From an uncultured Collinsella sp. (GTDB lineage Bacteria; Actinomycetota; Coriobacteriia; Coriobacteriales; Coriobacteriaceae): a stretch of 63,074 nt of DNA. A program made the position numbers and the translations under genes. Positions 58,836-63,074 of this stretch are shown piece by piece (position 1 is the stretch's first letter; each line of letters starts with the position of its first letter). The notes under the pieces were generated by a model. That model did not search any database. It saw only the letters and a program-made list of their open reading frames with translations, and was not told the DNA's origin. The stretch covers positions 1 to 63,074 of the forward strand of contig URMZ01000007.1 in the NCBI GenBank assembly GCA_900549025.1, written 5' to 3'.

Positions 58836-61637
58836 GTGGCAAACGAGTACAAGCAGACGATGAATCTGCCCAAAACCGGTTTTCCCATGCGTGCCGGTCT
58901 TTCCAAGTCCGAGCCCAAGCGACTCAAGGACTGGCAGGACAACAAGGTCTACGAGCAGGTTCTGAAGAAGAACGAGGGTCACAAGAAGTTCGTGCTGCAC
59001 GACGGCCCTCCGTACGCCAACGGCCCGATCCACATCGGCCACGCCATGAACAAGATCTCCAAGGACATGATCAACCGCTACTGGATGATGCAGGGCTATG
59101 AGGTTCCCTATGTTCCCGGTTGGGACTGCCATGGCCAGCCGATCGAGCATAAGGTCGAGGAGAAGCTCGGCACCGAGAAGTTCAACCAGACCTCCACGGC
59201 TAAGATCCGCGAGCTTTGCAACAAGTTCGCCGTCGAGAACATCGAGCTGCAGAAGGCCGGCTTCCGTCGCCTGGGCGTGCTCGGCGACTGGGATAACCCC
59301 TACCTGACGCTCTATCACCAGCATGACGCTGCCGACATCGAGGTCTTCAAGGCCATGTTCGATAAGGGTATGATCTATCGCGGTCACAAGCCCGTCCATT
59401 GGTGCAAGCACTGCCACACCGCACTCGCTGAGGCCGAGATTGAGTACTCCGACGAGACGAGCCCGTCCATCTTCGTGCGCTTTGAGATGACCTCCAAGCC
59501 CGCAGGCCTCGAGAACTTCGACGGCCCGGTCGACTTTATCATCTGGACGACCACGCCGTGGACCATCCCCTCCGACCAGGCAGTTTCTCTCAAGCCCGGC
59601 GCCGCCTATGTCGCCGTTGAGCACGAGGGTCGTGCCGAGGTCATGCTCGAGGACCTGGCTCCCAAGTGCTGCGAGGAGTTTGGTTGGGAGTACACCCCGG
59701 TTATGGTCGACGGTAAGCCCTATGTGGTTCCCGCCGAGACCTTCCACCACATCCACTACAAGCAGCCGATCTTTGATGGTGTTGAGGGCGTGGCGCTGCT
59801 GGCCGATTACGTCGGTGTCGATGACGGTACCGGTATCGTCCACAACTCGCCCGGTCACGGCGTCGACGACTACTTTGCCTGCCTCAAGGAGGGCATTACC
59901 GACATCTGCATGCCGGTCGATGACGACGGCAAGTTCTACACCGGCGAGGAGTTTGGCACCGGTGGCCCCTTCAGCGGTATGGATACCGATGAGGCCAACC
60001 CGCACATCATCGAGTTCCTGCGCGAGCGCGGCACCCTGGTCCTCGAGAAGAAGATCACGCACAGCTATCCGCACTGCTGGCGCTGCAAGCACCCGGTGCT
60101 CTTCCGTGCTACCGACCAGTGGTTTGTCTCTATGGACAAGACCGGTTTGCGTGAGCAGGCTGGCAAGGAGGTTCGCGAGAACGTCAAGTGGTATCCGGCT
60201 CACGCCGCCAACCGCATTGGCGCCATGGTCGAGCAGCGTCCCGACTGGTGCATCAGCCGTCAGCGCAACTGGGGCGTGCCTATCCCCAGCTACACTTGCG
60301 CCGACTGCGGCGAGAAGGTCATAAACGACGCCACGCTCGACGCCGTCATCAAGCTCTTCCACGAGAAGGGCTCCGACGCCTGGTTCACCGACGCTCCCGA
60401 GAGCTACCTAGGCGAGGCTTGCGTTTGCCCCAAGTGCGGCGGTCATCACCTCAAGGCCGATAAGGACATTCTCGACGTGTGGTGGGACTCCGGCGTGTCC
60501 TGGAAGGCCGTCTGCGAGTATCGCCCCGAGCTTGAGTACCCGGCGGACGTGTACCTCGAGGGATCCGACCAGCACCGCGGTTGGTTCCAGAGCTCGCTGC
60601 TCACCTCGGTGGGTGCCAACGGCCATGCTCCGTACAAGGCGGTCGTCTCGCAGGGCTTCACGCTCGACGGCCAGGGCCGCAAGATGTCCAAGTCGCTCGG
60701 CAACGTCATCGACCCCAACAAGGTCTGTGACGAGATGGGCGCCGACATCATCCGTCTGTGGGTTGCTTCTGTCGACACCAGCTCCGACGTCTCCATCGAC
60801 CACGAGATTCTCGCTCGTACGTCTGATGCCTATCGCCGTTTCCGCAACACGCTGCGCTTCCTGCTCTCCGAGCTCGAGGGTCAGTTTGAGCCCGAGACCG
60901 ACGGCGTCGCCTTTGCCGACTTGCTGCCGCTCGACAAGCTCATGGTTGCCCGTCTGACCCAGGTCCAGGCCGAGGTCGACGACGCCTACGCCAGCTACGA
61001 GTTCCCGCGCGCCTACCGTGCGCTCTACGACTTCGTGGTGACCGAGCTTTCTAACGTGTACCTCGACGCTCTGAAGGACCGTCTGTACTGCGACAAGCCC
61101 GGCTCGCTCGAGCGCCGCAGCGCACAGACCGTGCTGGCCGAGCTCTTCTCGATGCTCATGCGCGACCTGCAGCCGATCCTGTCCTACACAGTCGATGAGG
61201 CCATGGCCTATGCACCTGCCGGCTGCGTCGATCACCAGAAGTACGCCGCGCTGCTCGATTGGTACAAGTCGCCCATCACGGTCGACGAGGCCAATGAGTT
61301 CGAGGGCGTGCTCGAGGCTTCGCTCGAGCTCCGTAGCGCCGTGACCAAGGCCCTTGAGGATGCCCGTTCTGCCGGCACCTTCACCAAGAGCCAGCAGGTT
61401 CGCGTCAAGGCGGTCGTTCCCGCCGAGATGTACGCGCTGCTGACTGGTGACAAAGCGGTCGACCTGGCCGAGTTCTACATCGTCTCCGATGTTGAGCTGA
61501 CCCAGGGCGAGGAACTCTCCGTTGCCATCGAGGCAGCCGAGGGCGAGTGCTGCGACCGTTGCTGGAACTACCGCACCACCGTCGGCGAGTACAACGGCCA
61601 CGCGCATATTTGCAAGCGCTGCGCCGGTGCTTTGTAG
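58836..61637 (+). CDS. ileS: Isoleucyl-tRNA synthetase
   Basis: A 933-residue class Ia synthetase that charges tRNA-Ile. The HIGH motif is in GPIHIGHAMNK, the CP1 editing domain spans ~200-400 (TTTPWTIPSDQAVSL), and the KMSKS loop is RKMSKSLGNVIDP. The C-terminal zinc finger CCDRCWNYRTT...CKRC is complete. The start is GTG at 58836 behind AAAGGGG (58825-58831). The gene is controlled by the T-box just upstream. The stop codon lies within a 16-bp hairpin. Confidence 0.95.
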   Translation: MANEYKQTMNLPKTGFPMRAGLSKSEPKRLKDWQDNKVYEQVLKKNEGHKKFVLHDGPPYANGPIHIGHAMNKISKDMINRYWMMQGYEVPYVPGWDCHGQPIEHKVEEKLGTEKFNQTSTAKIRELCNKFAVENIELQKAGFRRLGVLGDWDNPYLTLYHQHDAADIEVFKAMFDKGMIYRGHKPVHWCKHCHTALAEAEIEYSDETSPSIFVRFEMTSKPAGLENFDGPVDFIIWTTTPWTIPSDQAVSLKPGAAYVAVEHEGRAEVMLEDLAPKCCEEFGWEYTPVMVDGKPYVVPAETFHHIHYKQPIFDGVEGVALLADYVGVDDGTGIVHNSPGHGVDDYFACLKEGITDICMPVDDDGKFYTGEEFGTGGPFSGMDTDEANPHIIEFLRERGTLVLEKKITHSYPHCWRCKHPVLFRATDQWFVSMDKTGLREQAGKEVRENVKWYPAHAANRIGAMVEQRPDWCISRQRNWGVPIPSYTCADCGEKVINDATLDAVIKLFHEKGSDAWFTDAPESYLGEACVCPKCGGHHLKADKDILDVWWDSGVSWKAVCEYRPELEYPADVYLEGSDQHRGWFQSSLLTSVGANGHAPYKAVVSQGFTLDGQGRKMSKSLGNVIDPNKVCDEMGADIIRLWVASVDTSSDVSIDHEILARTSDAYRRFRNTLRFLLSELEGQFEPETDGVAFADLLPLDKLMVARLTQVQAEVDDAYASYEFPRAYRALYDFVVTELSNVYLDALKDRLYCDKPGSLERRSAQTVLAELFSMLMRDLQPILSYTVDEAMAYAPAGCVDHQKYAALLDWYKSPITVDEANEFEGVLEASLELRSAVTKALEDARSAGTFTKSQQVRVKAVVPAEMYALLTGDKAVDLAEFYIVSDVELTQGEELSVAIEAAEGECCDRCWNYRTTVGEYNGHAHICKRCAGAL

Positions 61638-61668
61638 GTTACGGCGTTCGTAGAACGCCGTAACCTAC
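61634..61668. terminator. 16-bp perfect hairpin over the ileS stop codon
   Basis: GTAGGTTACGGCGTTC (61634-61649) pairs perfectly with 61653-61668 over a 3-nt loop. The ileS stop codon (61635-61637) is inside the left arm. No U-tract follows. Its core and the following CGACGCTGC also occur after the pel operon (11462-11500). Confidence 0.65.
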
Positions 61669-61680
61669 CGACGCTGCAAA

Positions 61681-61772
61681 CGCCCCTAAGCGGCAATCTG
61701 ACGTTCAATCGTCGGTCGCGTACCAAAGTACGCTTCCCTCCTCTTTCACGTCACCTTGCTCGCTTAGGGACG
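61681..61772. repeat. Dispersed palindromic element, copy C, with extended arms
   Basis: The core at 61699-61753 (TGACGTTCAA, GCGTAC, CAAA, GTACGC, CTTTCACGTCA) matches copies A and B. Outer arms CGCCCCTAAGCG (61681-61692) and CGCTTAGGGACG (61761-61772) pair at 11 of 12 positions, so the whole 92-nt stretch can fold as one hairpin. Between 61773 and 61858 I see nothing. Confidence 0.75.
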
Positions 61773-61858
61773 TTTTCGCTGTTGGTGACGATAGCGCGGC
61801 GTTTCCATTGCTGGAGCTAAAGGCTTTCTTTCGCTTTCGCTCTTAGTCGAAAGCTATC

Positions 61859-61897
61859 AAGCGACATTCCGTTATTCGGAATGTCGCTTTTGTTTTG
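61859..61897 (+). terminator. Intrinsic terminator upstream of lspA
   Basis: AAGCGACATTCCG (61859-61871) pairs perfectly with 61877-61889 over the loop TTATT, followed by TTGTTTTG. It probably ends ileS transcription before lspA. The remaining bases up to 62009 are AT-richer and may hold the lspA promoter, which I cannot define. Confidence 0.85.
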
Positions 61898-62009
61898 TGC
61901 TGGTTATTTCGCTTGCGTTGGTGGATATGTCGTGCGTTCTGCGTATGGCAATATAAGATAGTTCTTTGTATTAAACGTAATTCGATGATCTTGAGGGTAG
62001 GGGATTTCT

Positions 62010-62609
62010 TTGGGTCGTGCTGGGGATATGACGCCGCCTTTGCGCTGGCGGTTAGGTGTTGCTGGTGGGGTGGTGCTGGTTGTGCTGCTTGTTGATCAGC
62101 TGACCAAGCTTGCGGTTCGTGCCGTGGGCGACGCTTTGCATGTGACTGTTATCCCCGGTGTGATCGACTTCCTGTTTGTCCGCAATATCGGTGCTGCCTT
62201 TAGCATGGGCGAGGGGCATGGCGTTGCGTTTGCTTTGCTGGCGCTTGCGGTCATTGTCGCCATTGCCGTGTACTTGCTTCGCGCGCCCCAGCTTGCTCGC
62301 TTGGAGGTTGTGGGCATGGCTATGGTCGCGGGCGGCGCCATTGGCAACGCGATCGACCGTCTGGCCTTTGGCTTCGTGACCGATTTTATTGCCACCACCT
62401 TCATCGACTTTCCCGTCTTCAATGTGGCCGATATCGGCATTACCGTGGGCGTTGTGCTCGCCCTCTTCGGCTACATGTTCTTGAGTCCCGCGGCCCGCGA
62501 GGTTGATGCGACTGCCGAGCTCAATGCCCGTGATGAGGCCCGCGCTAAGCGCAAAGCCAAGCAGCGTGGGGAGCGTGCCCGCAAGATTCGCGAAAGGAAT
62601 GAGCGTTAA
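62010..62609 (+). CDS. lspA: Lipoprotein signal peptidase
   Basis: A 199-residue aspartyl membrane protease (signal peptidase II) that cleaves lipoprotein signal peptides after lipid attachment. It has four membrane segments, the motif RNIGAAFSM, and catalytic Asp116 (GNAIDRL) and Asp141 (FNVADIGI). About 40 basic, charged residues extend the C-terminus. It would process the CotH lipoprotein of this window. The start is TTG at 62010 with GTAGGGG upstream; ATG 62028 is an alternative. The stop shares one base with the next start. Confidence 0.9.
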   Translation: MGRAGDMTPPLRWRLGVAGGVVLVVLLVDQLTKLAVRAVGDALHVTVIPGVIDFLFVRNIGAAFSMGEGHGVAFALLALAVIVAIAVYLLRAPQLARLEVVGMAMVAGGAIGNAIDRLAFGFVTDFIATTFIDFPVFNVADIGITVGVVLALFGYMFLSPAAREVDATAELNARDEARAKRKAKQRGERARKIRERNER

Positions 62610-63074
62610 TGGCCGACATCCATATTCTTGTTGCCGACGATTCCGCTGGTCAGCGTCTTGACGCCTATTTGGGCGCCAACGATGGCTGTCCCACGCGCTC
62701 TGCCTGCGCGCATCTGATCGAGGGAGGCGCCGTTGCCGTCAACGGTGAGACTTGTCTCTCTAAAAAGTACGCCGTACGCGCCGGCGATCGCATCTCGGTC
62801 GACTTGCCCGAGCCGCACGACCCGACCGACGTGATTCCCGAGGCCATTCCCCTCGATATCCGCTACGAGGACGACTACCTTATCGTGCTCTCCAAGCAGC
62901 GGGGCCTGGTGTGCCATCCCGCCCATGGCCACGAGAGCGGCACCCTTGCGAACGCTCTGGTCTACCACTGCGGCATCGATCATCTTGGTACTGTGCAGGG
63001 TGAGGACCGCCCCGGCATCGTGCATCGCCTGGATCGCGATACCTCGGGCCTTATGCTCGCGGCAAAAGACGACG
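62609..63074 (+). CDS. RluD-family pseudouridine synthase (cut by window end)
   Basis: The first 155 residues of a pseudouridine synthase of the RluA/RluC/RluD family. An S4-like RNA-binding domain (~12-75, RLDAYLGANDGCPTRSACAHLI) is followed by the catalytic domain with YEDDYLIVLSKQRGLVCHP and the active-site motif HRLDRDTSGL. The gene runs off the right edge. It overlaps lspA by one base; lspA-rluD is a common pair. Confidence 0.9.
   Translation, partial: MADIHILVADDSAGQRLDAYLGANDGCPTRSACAHLIEGGAVAVNGETCLSKKYAVRAGDRISVDLPEPHDPTDVIPEAIPLDIRYEDDYLIVLSKQRGLVCHPAHGHESGTLANALVYHCGIDHLGTVQGEDRPGIVHRLDRDTSGLMLAAKDD

Noticed and set aside
1..63074. CRISPR arrays, insertion sequences, prophage or attachment sites
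   Set aside because: No regularly spaced direct repeats, transposase, integrase or phage-like genes were seen. The repeats present are three scattered palindromes, not an array.

Overview
The window reads as a piece of chromosome from a high-GC, monoderm (Gram-positive) actinobacterium. Gene content and order (YceD-rpmF-plsX-acpP-rnc-smc-ftsY-ffh, rimP-nusA-infB without ylxR, an IMP dehydrogenase of divergent type, an ileS T-box, sucrose PTS genes) fit the Coriobacteriia, most probably Collinsella or a close relative. That placement is inference from gene order and protein character; no database was searched. Coding density is high, most genes are on the + strand, and neighbouring genes commonly overlap by 1-11 nt. 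I see no insertion sequence, prophage, CRISPR array or replication origin.

Region 1 (360-11455) is one tightly packed operon. It holds a Gram-positive Pel-type exopolysaccharide cluster in the order pelD-pelE-pelA(deacetylase)-pelF-pelG, followed without a break by a CotH-family kinase lipoprotein, a VTC-domain polyphosphate polymerase and a DUF4956 membrane protein. PelD keeps the RxxD inhibitory-site motif of GGDEF proteins but has lost the GGDEF signature, so it looks like a c-di-GMP receptor. Region 2 (11690-15932) is a sucrose module: a LacI-type repressor, a PTS EIIBC and a GH32 sucrose-6-phosphate hydrolase, with three copies of one operator-like sequence. Region 3 (16028-19071) has a cystathionine-synthase-like protein whose catalytic lysine is replaced by arginine, a ModE-type regulator on the - strand, and guaB.

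Region 4 (19072-33801) is the information-processing core: leuS behind a very long perfect hairpin, then rimP-nusA-infB-rbfA-nrnA-truB-ribF-dnaG-rpoD, with a promoter and a terminator-like hairpin in the rimP leader. Region 5 (33994-49157) holds tRNA-Asn, an Asp23-family protein, a DhaL/FakA-type kinase, recG, rsmD, coaD, a coiled-coil protein, yceD, rpmF, plsX, acpP, rnc, smc, ftsY and ffh. Together these serve cofactor and fatty-acid/phospholipid synthesis, RNA maturation, chromosome organisation and protein targeting.

Region 6 (49274-58348) is mixed: a DUF134-NifX fusion with a His/Cys-rich tail on the - strand between paired palindromic operator candidates, thyA-folA, a SpoU-type RNA methyltransferase, a MATE exporter, a cobO adenosyltransferase gene interrupted by a stop at codon 5, ftsH, a DUF523 gene and a glycerol-dehydrogenase-like gene. 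Region 7 (58486-63074) has a transcription-attenuating T-box in front of ileS, then lspA and an RluD-family pseudouridine synthase cut by the window end.

Between the genes, structured DNA stands out. A dispersed palindromic element occurs three times in the same orientation (11521, 19095, 61699). Very long inverted repeats lie at 19301-19419 and 54104-54172. Intrinsic-terminator-like hairpins repeatedly sit only 16-30 nt in front of the next start codon.
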